Assembly: GCF_008370345.1 (NCBI RefSeq)
Contig: NZ_VTUU01000012.1
Coordinates: forward strand, 1 to 64,000
Direction of reading: 5' to 3'
Origin: Marinobacter salinexigens
Lineage (GTDB): Bacteria > Pseudomonadota > Gammaproteobacteria > Pseudomonadales > Oleiphilaceae
DNA length: 64,000 nucleotides
Positions 1 to 8,136 of the stretch are shown piece after piece. Below the pieces are notes generated by a model, which was not told where the DNA came from, did no database searches, and saw nothing but the letters and a program-made list of their open reading frames with translations. The position numbers and the translations under genes are program-made. Every line of letters begins with the position of its first letter. Positions within the stretch are counted from its first letter, which is position 1.

Positions 1-2
1 TC

Positions 3-791
3 GGCCACGAAGTGATTGTCTCCTTCCTGGATGGCGACCCGGACCAGCCGATCATCACCGGCCGGACCTACCACGCCACCAACACACCGCCGTACGCGCT
101 GCCGGAACACAAAACCCGGACCACCCTGAAAACCCAGACCCACAAGGGCGAAGGCAGTAACGAACTGCGGTTCGAGGACGAAGCGGACCAGGAACAGATT
201 TACGTGCACGCCCAGAAAGATCTGGACCTGCTGACGGAAAATAATCGCACCGAAGTGATCAAAAACGAAAGCCACCTGACGGTGGAGAACCACGAATTCA
301 GCCGGATTCAGGCAAACGATCACTGCACAACGGATGGCGAGAAACGTGTGTCTGTCGGCGCAGACTGCAGCCAGATTATCGGTGGCACCCTGCACCAGAA
401 AACCGGCTCAGTCATGGCCAGCGAAGCGGGCACCGAAGTTCACCACAAGGCTGGCGCCAAAGTGGTTCTGGATGCGGGTGCGGAACTCACGATTGCTGGC
501 GGTGGAAGCTTCATCAAGTTGGACCCCAGCGGTGTGACCCTGAGTGGCCCGGGCATCAAGATTAACTCCGGGGGAAGTCCGGGGAGTGGTAGCGGGCAGG
601 GGGCGAGTGGGGCGGAGTTGCCAGCGATATTCAGTCGGTCTGTTCCAGCAGATGTTCGCGCGGACGAACTCCCAGAAGTCTCGCAACGGCCGATGGCGAC
701 ACCCGATCAAATTAGAGCATTAAAGAGCGCCGCCAGTCAGGGGAAAGGACTTTGCCAAATATGTGCGGGTAATGCTGAGGGTAGTGCGTAA
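3..791 (+). CDS. vgrG: VgrG, T6SS spike protein (3' part, truncated by window start)
   Basis: This is the C-terminal 262 residues of a T6SS VgrG spike protein. The frame is open from base 3 and begins with the conserved [20 protein letters not shown] block of the gp5-like OB fold, so the real start lies upstream of the window. It is followed by the DUF2345-type beta-helix region ([15 protein letters not shown] repeats, then [19 protein letters not shown]). After the usual end of the helix ([10 protein letters not shown]) comes a Gly/Ser linker and about 60 extra residues containing a CQIC pair near the end, which may dock the cargo; that role is inferred. The stop codon overlaps the next start (TAATG), so the adaptor gene is translationally coupled. 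The family forms the trimeric tip of the injected needle and carries effectors. Confidence 0.95.
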   Translation, partial: GHEVIVSFLDGDPDQPIITGRTYHATNTPPYALPEHKTRTTLKTQTHKGEGSNELRFEDEADQEQIYVHAQKDLDLLTENNRTEVIKNESHLTVENHEFSRIQANDHCTTDGEKRVSVGADCSQIIGGTLHQKTGSVMASEAGTEVHHKAGAKVVLDAGAELTIAGGGSFIKLDPSGVTLSGPGIKINSGGSPGSGSGQGASGAELPAIFSRSVPADVRADELPEVSQRPMATPDQIRALKSAASQGKGLCQICAGNAEGSA

Positions 792-1660
792 TGGTCGCAG
801 TTCCACAAATCCGGGGCAAAGGGGAGACTTTTATACTGGTTGATGGGGCGAAAGTAGACGCCTTGCCCCAGTATATTTACCGGGAGGAATTGTCTCCCGA
901 ATGCGATGCGCTCTATCGGCGGACAGAATTGGAGTCTCTTGTTGAGATTTCTCCGTGGCTGGTGAAGGCAGAATTTGATGGGCCGATTTCCAGAAAGTGC
1001 TTTGTGGATAGGATGCACGATGGTGTGGCGATTGCAGTAACGTCGGAGGCTGGATTTGATGCCTTGCTCGAGCACTTCCGAAGTTTGTTGATTGCACAAA
1101 CAACCACTGGTGAAGACGCGATTTTCCGATTTTATGATCCAGAAATCCTCAGGAATCTCCTGTCGGCTGGCAATTTGGCTGATGACGTCAGACGCTTGTT
1201 AGGACCGTGCAGCTCGGTTGCCATTCAGGATCGGGGCAATGGACACTGGGAGTATTTCCCGAATGATGCACACCCGACATCTTATCAAACAGCATTGTTC
1301 GTCATCAGGGAAGAACACTTGGTTGCCATGGAACAGGGGGCCGAAAGAACTGCGTTAAGAAATCTGGAAGCGCACACGGCTACCTATTTTCCTCATCTTC
1401 TGAGTAACGGTGAAGACGAGCAGGAAGCAGGAGGTTCTGCGGTGGCACGGTTGATTAAAGCTGCCAACGGGAAAGGGCTGTGGAGTACGAGGGACGTAGC
1501 TCTTTTCATCAATACAATTGGCTGGCTTGGAGCTGATGCATTTGAGGATGCTGAAGTCTGCAATTTATGGCGTAGCAGTTCCGTACAGCCGGGTAAAGCC
1601 ATCGCACAAATAGCGGAATACGCAGAGAAGAAGTCAATGGAGGGACTGAATCATGGGTAG
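791..1660 (+). CDS. DUF4123 T6SS effector adaptor/chaperone
   Basis: A 289-residue protein with a DUF4123 profile. The N-terminal part has the typical 'LVDGA...LYR.....ESLVEISPWLV' run at about residues 17-65, then an acidic, mostly helical C-terminal half. DUF4123 proteins (Tap/TEC) are cytosolic chaperones that load a specific effector onto the cognate VgrG. Gene position fits this exactly: the start overlaps the vgrG stop, and its stop overlaps the start of the large effector gene by 8 bases. No signal peptide or membrane segment is visible. The specific pairing with this VgrG and effector is inferred from gene order. Confidence 0.9.
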   Translation: MVAVPQIRGKGETFILVDGAKVDALPQYIYREELSPECDALYRRTELESLVEISPWLVKAEFDGPISRKCFVDRMHDGVAIAVTSEAGFDALLEHFRSLLIAQTTTGEDAIFRFYDPEILRNLLSAGNLADDVRRLLGPCSSVAIQDRGNGHWEYFPNDAHPTSYQTALFVIREEHLVAMEQGAERTALRNLEAHTATYFPHLLSNGEDEQEAGGSAVARLIKAANGKGLWSTRDVALFINTIGWLGADAFEDAEVCNLWRSSSVQPGKAIAQIAEYAEKKSMEGLNHG

Positions 1661-4514
1661 TGCCAACAGCGCAGCATTCCTGCAGGGGCGGGATGACATA
1701 AACTCCGCCGTGCAGGTGTGTCCCCTACAGCAAAAAACGGTCGCTCTCTATCCTACTCGGTGGGCTATCAGTCAGGAGCCAGTCACACTGCCCGACAATT
1801 TTTTCCCGCCCTCGGTAGCTCTGGATAAAACTCACTACTGTGTTCGAAAGCTGACCACGGGGTGGGTTTATCTGTATTCAGAGGCATTCGCCACACTCCA
1901 TGAATATCGAGTGGATGAGCAGGGCGCCATCACTGAGGTGCTTCCTGGAAATCGTTGTGAACTGTTACCGGATGTCGATGCTGACTCAGCTTTACCCTGC
2001 ATTCACCACCCGGCAATTGGAACGGTGTTTTTAAAATTTGTACGCCACCGATGGACTGTTCGTTTGCAGGAACTGATCCGTGTAGATGCTGTTGTCAGGG
2101 CGGGTTACATGCAGGCTTTCGAGTTGGATGGTCTTCCGGAAACCGGCGAAGGGGTGAATATTGCTGAAACGGAGATTGCGAATCAGGTAGTAGAGGACTT
2201 TCGCCCCGAGCCGATAGAGTTCAATTGGAGTCTGACGGACTTCGCCCAAGGTATTGAAGAACCGGATTTTAATGGCATTTGCAAGAAGGCGACGGAGTTC
2301 TCCTATTGCGTCGCACTGGATGATGAGATCGGGATAACGTCTGAGTTGGGGCAACTGCATGCGCTCTATGTAAACCTCATCCAGAATCATGCTGAAGAGA
2401 ATGCTTATGCCTACACCACCGCACAGATGGTGGATGCGCTGATCGCCCAGGAATCGGCGAAAAACGAGGACGAAGACGACCGGAAAGAGGTCGCCGACAA
2501 ACTGAAAGAGCGGATTCGTGCTTCCGACAAGGAGGCGTTTGTTGAGCGTTACCACAAACAAATTGAAGAATATGACCAGGCCCGCTCCCAGGTATTTGAC
2601 GACTGGAAGAAGTGGGTCGATTCCAACCAACTGGCCAGTAAGTTGCAGTTCAACGACCTATACAGTGCCGATGGTTTTCAGGCGGTTGAGCAAGAGCTCG
2701 CAGATATTCTGGATGGCTATGTCTCAGCTGAGAAAGGCAGGGAAGATGCCAAGGCATGGCTAGAGCCGAGTAATGGCTCCAGTGTCGTGGGGGCTGTGTT
2801 AAAGAGCGTTTTGTTTTTGGTGACCTCTACCAACAAGATAACTGAGAAGCTTAAAGACCTACCCGATTTTGATTACGGCAGTCTGAAGATTGTCGATAGC
2901 ATGTACGACATGCCTGGCTATGTGACCGCCACGCTCGCTACTGACACTTTGCTATTGGAGTTTGCCGCACCTGCAGCAGATATGGGAGGCTGGGCCGCCA
3001 ATCCCCAAACCCGGCCTCAGTGGAAAAAGTGGATCAAGCGTGTCTCGAAACGCTATGAAATTGATATCCACGAACATGGCATGACGTTGGACGATGCGAC
3101 AGAGTTCCTGCTGAAAGCTAATCGCGAAGCCCTGGCTGGCGTCTCAGGGTACGATCTCACCGAGCTCTCGATGACCCCCCTTGCAGCTGGACTGATGGAA
3201 GCCAATATCAGAAATCGCCTGCGCGATAGCCTGATAGACGTCTTCCACCTCGACCCGAACCTTCGGGATAACCCATTTGGCTGGCTTCACACCAGGCTTG
3301 ATCCTGTTGTCGAAGGTATAAAGCAGAATAGGGGCAGGTTCATTGGTGCGGTGACCCTCTTCCAGGCGTTTAATTTGGTGAGCTTGTTCAGTGGCCTGAA
3401 AGAGACTCAGCAAGACGTCATGATGTCCGATCGTCAGGCCGCGCTCGATAGGTGGCTGCCGTTTATGGATGGCCTCTGGAATCTAGCTGAAGGGGTGGTC
3501 AACCTTAGTGGATTGCTGATCCGGTCGGAGTATGCCAAGGCGTTGGGTGTGGATTTGGCCGCGGCTGGGACTAGAGTATCGGTGATATTCAATGGGACCC
3601 GAGCAGTTGAGGCGATATCTAAGGGTACGAAAATTATCTCAAAAGTAGCTGTCAAGTATCTCCCCTTCGTCGGGCCGCTGCTGGCGATAGGTCTTGAGGG
3701 AAGAGCTGGTTGGCGGGCCTGGCATACAGGTCATAATATGGCGGTGGCTTTGGCTGCAGTACAGATAGGTCTGACCATTGGTATTGGTTACCTGACCGCT
3801 TTGGCAGTAGCAGGGACTGTCGTTGGCGCCCCGGTCGTGCTTGTGGGGGCGGTATTAGTGGTAATTTCTATAACAGTTACTGCTATCCAGCTATACATCG
3901 CCCGCTCGCGAATTGAGGATTTCCTGTCGCAGTCCTTTTGGGGCAATGCTCCCTATCTGCGTTACTGGGACGGCCAAAGGAGACCCCGGGCAATGGAGCT
4001 TCTGGAGACGAGTAAGGCGATTGTCTCTTCGGATAAAGGGATAGGTATAAGGAGCTACTTCGAGGCAGAGGTGGACGCGTTCTACTACCTGCTGTTCTCT
4101 CCGGTGGTGCGGATTAATGACTTTGTGGCCAGTCACTGGGAAACAACCCGACAGGGAGAGCTGAAGGTGCTGTCGGAATTCACCAGCTTCGCTGTGCATT
4201 TCCCCGGTTTTGACGAGGGGACCTGCACAGTGTCGATCCAACTCTACGAAGCCAGCCGGCATTTTTTCACCAGCAACGATGTGAATGACATATCAGATGT
4301 GTTCGATGCTAGGCAAAAAGTTGAGGCCTCACCTCAGGGGGCGACGTATCGCTTCACTCATTTTAACCATGAGAAGTACGAGCAACTTGAACTGCTGATC
4401 GAATACGTGAAGGATGGCCGCAAAGTTACGGGGGATGAAGGCTTGCGCATCATTCTGGATGGAACCGACGTAGAGGAGCTGGGTGTGGATGAGCGACTCA
4501 CCTTTGAACTGTGA
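1653..4514 (+). CDS. VasX/BTH_I2691-like T6SS membrane effector
   Basis: A 953-residue protein. The N-terminal ~180 residues carry the VasX-type N-terminal region (CPLQQKTVALYPTRWA, then KLTTGWVYLY), which marks T6SS cargo of the VasX / BTH_I2691 class. A long charged helical region follows (about 200-330). The C-terminal half has a hydrophobic stretch near 559-580 and a strongly hydrophobic segment at about 666-750 (several Gly/Ala/Val-rich helices), as expected for a membrane-inserting, pore-forming toxin. The last ~30 residues contain the motif RIILDG.DVEELGV, which is duplicated in a relic downstream. There is no Sec signal. The ATG overlaps the adaptor gene by 8 bases and has GGAGG upstream. 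Membrane permeabilisation is inferred from known VasX and was not shown here. Confidence 0.85.
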   Translation: MGSANSAAFLQGRDDINSAVQVCPLQQKTVALYPTRWAISQEPVTLPDNFFPPSVALDKTHYCVRKLTTGWVYLYSEAFATLHEYRVDEQGAITEVLPGNRCELLPDVDADSALPCIHHPAIGTVFLKFVRHRWTVRLQELIRVDAVVRAGYMQAFELDGLPETGEGVNIAETEIANQVVEDFRPEPIEFNWSLTDFAQGIEEPDFNGICKKATEFSYCVALDDEIGITSELGQLHALYVNLIQNHAEENAYAYTTAQMVDALIAQESAKNEDEDDRKEVADKLKERIRASDKEAFVERYHKQIEEYDQARSQVFDDWKKWVDSNQLASKLQFNDLYSADGFQAVEQELADILDGYVSAEKGREDAKAWLEPSNGSSVVGAVLKSVLFLVTSTNKITEKLKDLPDFDYGSLKIVDSMYDMPGYVTATLATDTLLLEFAAPAADMGGWAANPQTRPQWKKWIKRVSKRYEIDIHEHGMTLDDATEFLLKANREALAGVSGYDLTELSMTPLAAGLMEANIRNRLRDSLIDVFHLDPNLRDNPFGWLHTRLDPVVEGIKQNRGRFIGAVTLFQAFNLVSLFSGLKETQQDVMMSDRQAALDRWLPFMDGLWNLAEGVVNLSGLLIRSEYAKALGVDLAAAGTRVSVIFNGTRAVEAISKGTKIISKVAVKYLPFVGPLLAIGLEGRAGWRAWHTGHNMAVALAAVQIGLTIGIGYLTALAVAGTVVGAPVVLVGAVLVVISITVTAIQLYIARSRIEDFLSQSFWGNAPYLRYWDGQRRPRAMELLETSKAIVSSDKGIGIRSYFEAEVDAFYYLLFSPVVRINDFVASHWETTRQGELKVLSEFTSFAVHFPGFDEGTCTVSIQLYEASRHFFTSNDVNDISDVFDARQKVEASPQGATYRFTHFNHEKYEQLELLIEYVKDGRKVTGDEGLRIILDGTDVEELGVDERLTFEL

Positions 4515-5364
4515 TTTGCCGGTAACAGACATCGAACAACAACTGGAAAAACGCTGGTATCGGACCCATGGCGAACGACTTGCTAGCCCTCCTGCGCGAA
4601 AGGTGGCGGGGGCGCCCGATTCTTCAGAGGATATGAGCTACGGTATTGCGTATATCAATGACCGGTTTATGGATATCCGGACAGCTTTTTTGATTTTCCG
4701 GCGTTTCCAGTTGGTTGTCATAAATTTGTTCATGATTGCGGCCCTGTCGCTTATGTGGGTGGTTGGCCAGTTTTACTACGGGGTATTCGCGGCGTCGGCT
4801 GCGCTGTTCGTACCCCTATGGGCAGCGGTTTACCTTTTCGAGATTTTCTTCCCGCTCACGCTGCCGGTGAGAGTCGACCGACAAGAGGGTTTTGTGTACG
4901 TGGGGCACCGGGGGACCTTCTACCGGATACCTTGGGATGAGCTGGAGGTGAGTTTTTCCCATAACCTGCAGTATTTGGGCTCCGGTGTGATGTGGGAACG
5001 ACAGTATTATTCACACCTCTATCTCCGCGACAAATATTACTTTTGTGGGAAAGCCCCTAAAAGACCTCTGCAACGCAAGAAGATATCGTCTGGATTTAAC
5101 GAAGATGATATGTACCGGAAATGGAATTTTATCGTTAGATACTATAACGAAGGCTTTGTGGAAGAGGATAAGGGCAATTTGGTCACTACGAATTATGACT
5201 CATATATTAAACACGTAGGCTTTAAGTCTTTGAGGGTCTTCCTGATAGATCACTTCGTTTTTGTTATTTTTATGCCTACGTTTATTTGGTGGAAATTTAG
5301 TCCCTTCAAGTTCAAATGGCCAAAAGAAATCGAAGCCGTTTTTGGCAAGATCAACTACTACTGA
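4489..5364 (+). CDS. Putative membrane immunity protein for the VasX-like effector (DUF6708-like)
   Basis: A 291-residue protein starting at ATG 4489, chosen over the in-frame GTG 4483 because GAGGAG at 4473-4478 is well spaced from the ATG only. The start lies inside the end of the effector gene (26-base overlap), the usual arrangement for an effector and its immunity gene. Two membrane helices lie at about 75-93 and 97-118, followed by a soluble domain starting VDRQEGFVYVGHRGTFYRIP; a third hydrophobic stretch (VFVIFMPTFIWW) is near the end. The TM-hairpin plus 'DR..G.V' domain resembles DUF6708 proteins that accompany T6SS effectors. The 3' half is visibly AT-rich compared with the core genes, suggesting transfer. 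The immunity role is inferred from context. Confidence 0.7.
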   Translation: MSDSPLNCDLPVTDIEQQLEKRWYRTHGERLASPPARKVAGAPDSSEDMSYGIAYINDRFMDIRTAFLIFRRFQLVVINLFMIAALSLMWVVGQFYYGVFAASAALFVPLWAAVYLFEIFFPLTLPVRVDRQEGFVYVGHRGTFYRIPWDELEVSFSHNLQYLGSGVMWERQYYSHLYLRDKYYFCGKAPKRPLQRKKISSGFNEDDMYRKWNFIVRYYNEGFVEEDKGNLVTTNYDSYIKHVGFKSLRVFLIDHFVFVIFMPTFIWWKFSPFKFKWPKEIEAVFGKINYY

Positions 5365-5461
5365 TAATGCGGAAGTAACTCAGCGCCATGGCAGGAGGCG
5401 CATCATTCTGGATGGAAATGACGTAGCGGAACTGGGTGTTAATGAGCTGCAGCCAATCTAG
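5365..5461 (+). pseudogene. Relic of a second VasX-like effector C-terminal tail
   Basis: Between the two immunity candidates lies a fragment whose translation, EVTQRHGRRRIILDGNDV followed by AELGVNELQ, matches the last residues of the effector (KVTGDEGLRIILDGTDV then EELGVDERL). At nucleotide level, 5398-5446 matches 4445-4493 at 43 of 49 positions, and the fragment ends in TAG at 5459-5461. It has no start or domain of its own. It marks either a partial tandem duplication of effector tail plus immunity gene or the scar of effector-cassette exchange. The left boundary is approximate; clear similarity covers about 5377-5446. Confidence 0.75.
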
Positions 5462-5548
5462 GCGATCTGCGTCTGGTAGGCGCAGCGGGCCCATATGGAG
5501 TATGAGGCCTAGTCTGCAAACATGTGCTGTATTTACAAGGAACGTGAG

Positions 5549-6625
5549 ATGGTTGAACCCCAGGAAGTAGAAGGGTTTTCGGCAAGTGCCTTTCGGGCAA
5601 ATGGAATCGGCCCCTTGCCGGAATCCCCGAGGAAACGGGTCCGTACCGGTGAAGAGCTACAGCCTGTAGGTTCCTATGCAGGTATCATCCCCTATCTGGG
5701 TACGATTCAGGATGTCGAGGTGCTTCAGGATCAAGAGAAGACCGATCCTGAGTTCAAGTCCAAGGACTGGTGGTGGGATCACCAGCGGATTCGGTTTCTG
5801 AATGGAAAGTTAGGTTTAAAGTTTCTGGTCCTATTCATACCAATGACATGGATCCTCGTTCTATGGCTCGGAGGACCTGCAGCCATGATCTGGGCGACTG
5901 GTGAGGTCGAGTTGGTAAGGGAAGTTCCCGGCTTGCTGCTGGGCATTTTCATCATTCTTTTTACCCTAGCGTGGTTTGTGTTTGCAGTGTGGGCAACTCC
6001 CTTCACGACCAACTGGCTCATGAGTACCGGCATCGGGTTCCTTCTCAAGCCCTTCGAGAAGACCATCAACAAGAAGCTAGACGACACGCTGGAAGACGGC
6101 TGTAGCGAGTTCAACCGTGTCACCGGACAGGTTCGAATTGCCCAAGGGGGTGGCCGGTATTTCGAGGCGCCGTTTGTGGAGTTCGACGCTTACGTGGATC
6201 GGGTGATCCAGCAAGGTGGCATCTTCTACCGGCTGATTCTGGTGCATCGCTATACCCAAAAGTGCTTTCACAACACCGCGTTCAGTAGCATTGAATCCAG
6301 TAAGTTTGAGGTGCTGGCGCTTTGGGATGTTCTCCAGCAATACATGGACGTGAGTCAGCCATTGCCCGATACACCCCGGCTGGAGCCATTCCGGCACCTG
6401 GACCCGGTGACCGCCGAGCACGACAAGAAGACCGGGCGCAATCCCCGGTACTGGCGTGACCTGGATCTGGAAGCCTGGAAAGAGGGTGAGGGTTGGAATG
6501 AAGTGCATCGTCGGCAGTGTGAATATCCATGGGGGCAGCGAGAGTGCAAACTCACTCCGAAACTGGGTCAGATTGACATGGCGACCTATCGGAAGCAACG
6601 CCCGGCGACAGCGGCTCCGATATAG
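5549..6625 (+). CDS. Second putative membrane immunity protein (DUF6708-like)
   Basis: A 358-residue protein. Start ATG 5549 is preferred because AAGGAA (5537-5542) precedes it by 6 bases; an in-frame ATG at 5522 has no such site. Two strong membrane segments (about residues 90-115 and 125-150, LVLFIPMTWILVLWLGG and LLLGIFIILFTLAWFVFAVW) precede a soluble domain opening FNRVTGQVRIAQGGGRYFEAP, the same layout as the preceding gene (TM hairpin, then '(D/N)R..G.V......(Y/F)...P..E'). It follows the effector-tail relic directly, so it is probably the immunity gene of a lost or exchanged effector. A function as antitoxin is inferred; DUF6708 membership is tentative. Confidence 0.65.
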   Translation: MVEPQEVEGFSASAFRANGIGPLPESPRKRVRTGEELQPVGSYAGIIPYLGTIQDVEVLQDQEKTDPEFKSKDWWWDHQRIRFLNGKLGLKFLVLFIPMTWILVLWLGGPAAMIWATGEVELVREVPGLLLGIFIILFTLAWFVFAVWATPFTTNWLMSTGIGFLLKPFEKTINKKLDDTLEDGCSEFNRVTGQVRIAQGGGRYFEAPFVEFDAYVDRVIQQGGIFYRLILVHRYTQKCFHNTAFSSIESSKFEVLALWDVLQQYMDVSQPLPDTPRLEPFRHLDPVTAEHDKKTGRNPRYWRDLDLEAWKEGEGWNEVHRRQCEYPWGQRECKLTPKLGQIDMATYRKQRPATAAPI

Positions 6626-6664
6626 CCGGTTAGTCATTATCCGCGAACAGTGTTTGCTCTGGAG

Positions 6665-7570
6665 CTATCGTTTATCTGGCCAGCAGGAGGGGACTATAAA
6701 GTAACGTTCAACTTCGCACCATTGGTGGAATCGTTCACTGAAAGCCAGCTGTGCGAATAACCTGGGGATCTGGTCTTGCTCGATTTTACCAAGTGCGTTG
6801 TCTGCTGCGTCAGACAATGGCAAGTGTTGCTGCAGCCATGGCCCGATCCAATGAGGTTTCAGGAGCTGAACCCAGTGGGAGGTATCGATTTCCTTTGTGT
6901 CGCTGGCATATGTCCAGCGGCCTCTCAGGTGATTCTCGGGACAGCCTGACGGAGAGGAGAGAACGGGGTTCAGGGGGTAGAACAGGTAACCCGGCATAAA
7001 TACGCGTGCGGTCAGTGGCGAATCAATTCTGTGAGATTGCAGCAGGGCCCGGGTTTGAGGCTCCCGGGTTCTCTGGCTTTGATGGTGAAGCAGTCGGTCG
7101 CTTTTCAGGTCCAGTCGGTCACGGGCGTTGGGACCATACCAGAGAGGGGGCATGTCTCTCTCCGAAACACCCAGGTAATACTTGATCGCGATCTCGTGAT
7201 GCTCGATACGATCATCGCTGGTGTTGTGGACGACGAAGTCGAGCTCTCCCAGCGTTTTTCCCGCAGCCTGGATCTGGATGTTCTTCAGCAGAACTTTCCA
7301 GCCGAGAAGGTCGGTGAGAAGCACGTTGTACAAGTGTTCAAAATAGAACCCGAGCCGGCGTGGTGGCGGTTCAAGCAGGCTTGCGGGGGCATGTTGCGGG
7401 TTCTGGTCCCAGTCGAGCAACGTTTCGCGGTAGTTTGCAGGCAGATAGTCAAGTGGTCGAAAACTCAGCTCGGAGTTTATGAGCTGAGGGGCGTCACAGA
7501 GCCAGGCGAGGTGTCGAATCACCGGGGTATGAAATGCCATCAGGTTTCGGTTTTTGTCGGATAGTTCCAT
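6665..7570 (-). CDS. DUF1853 family protein
   Basis: A 301-residue cytosolic protein of the DUF1853 family, which has no established biochemical role. Recognised by the N-terminal run FHTPVIRHLAWLCDAPQLI, the central RRLGFYFEHLYNVLLTDLLG, and the GELDFVVHNT...HHEIAIKYYLG block that recalls a nuclease-like core (acidic D/E residues followed by E.AIKYY). The ELDF...E.AIKYY spacing is similar to PD-(D/E)XK folds, but that is only a suggestion. Length is normal for the family. It converges on the T6SS module and marks the return to ordinary chromosomal sequence. Confidence 0.85.
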   Translation of the reverse strand: MELSDKNRNLMAFHTPVIRHLAWLCDAPQLINSELSFRPLDYLPANYRETLLDWDQNPQHAPASLLEPPPRRLGFYFEHLYNVLLTDLLGWKVLLKNIQIQAAGKTLGELDFVVHNTSDDRIEHHEIAIKYYLGVSERDMPPLWYGPNARDRLDLKSDRLLHHQSQRTREPQTRALLQSHRIDSPLTARVFMPGYLFYPLNPVLSSPSGCPENHLRGRWTYASDTKEIDTSHWVQLLKPHWIGPWLQQHLPLSDAADNALGKIEQDQIPRLFAQLAFSERFHQWCEVERYFIVPSCWPDKR

Positions 7571-7649
7571 GCCCCCAGAATACCTTAAACTGAGCAGGTG
7601 GTGAGGGACGTTATCCCTCCAGTCTGTTACCTGGTTTTGAGGAGCTGTT

Positions 7650-8090
7650 ATGGAATACCTTCATACGATGATTCGGGTCAGCAACCTGGATGAAACTCTG
7701 CATTTCTTCTGCGATCTTCTGGGTATGAAGGAAATCAGCCGAAAGAGCAGTGAAAAGGGGCGGTTTACGCTGGTTTTTCTTGCAGCTCCGGGAGATGAAG
7801 AGCGTGCCCGGGAGGATAAGGCTCCGATGGTTGAGCTGACCTACAACTGGGATCCAGAGGAATATACCGGAGGCCGGAATTTTGGGCACCTGGCCTATCG
7901 CGTTGATGACATCTACGAGCTTTGTGAACACTTGCAGTCCAATGGTGTAACCATCAATCGCCCGCCGAGGGATGGGTACATGGCTTTTATCCGGACTCCG
8001 GATAACATTTCGATCGAATTGTTGCAGAAAGGCGACGCACTGCCGCCCAAGGAGCCCTGGGCCAGCATGGAGAATACCGGAAGCTGGTAA
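7650..8090 (+). CDS. gloA: VOC/glyoxalase I family protein (lactoylglutathione lyase-like)
   Basis: A 146-residue protein with the vicinal-oxygen-chelate fold. The four metal ligands of GloA are present: His5 (LHTMIRV), Glu62 (MVELTYNW), His80 (FGHLAYRV) and Glu123 (ISIELLQK). In the family this enzyme isomerises the hemithioacetal of methylglyoxal and glutathione to S-lactoylglutathione in the cytosol. The protein is slightly longer than the E. coli enzyme, with an extra loop at about 46-58 ([13 protein letters not shown]). GAGGAG lies just before the ATG. It is transcribed alone or with the next gene (47-base gap). GloA activity is well supported by the ligands, but a broader VOC substrate cannot be excluded. 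Confidence 0.88.
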   Translation: MEYLHTMIRVSNLDETLHFFCDLLGMKEISRKSSEKGRFTLVFLAAPGDEERAREDKAPMVELTYNWDPEEYTGGRNFGHLAYRVDDIYELCEHLQSNGVTINRPPRDGYMAFIRTPDNISIELLQKGDALPPKEPWASMENTGSW

Positions 8091-8136
8091 CAAGGCTTCT
8101 CACAAGGAACCAACAAAATACTATATGGAGTAGATC

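Noticed and set aside
5261..5461. A 66-codon frame covering the effector-tail relic.
   Set aside because: Its first half lies inside the preceding immunity gene in another frame and its second half is the duplicated tail, so it is not an independent gene; it is reported as a relic instead.
7031..7564. Plus-strand open frame of 177 codons opposite the DUF1853 gene.
   Set aside because: Antisense shadow of a recognised family protein.
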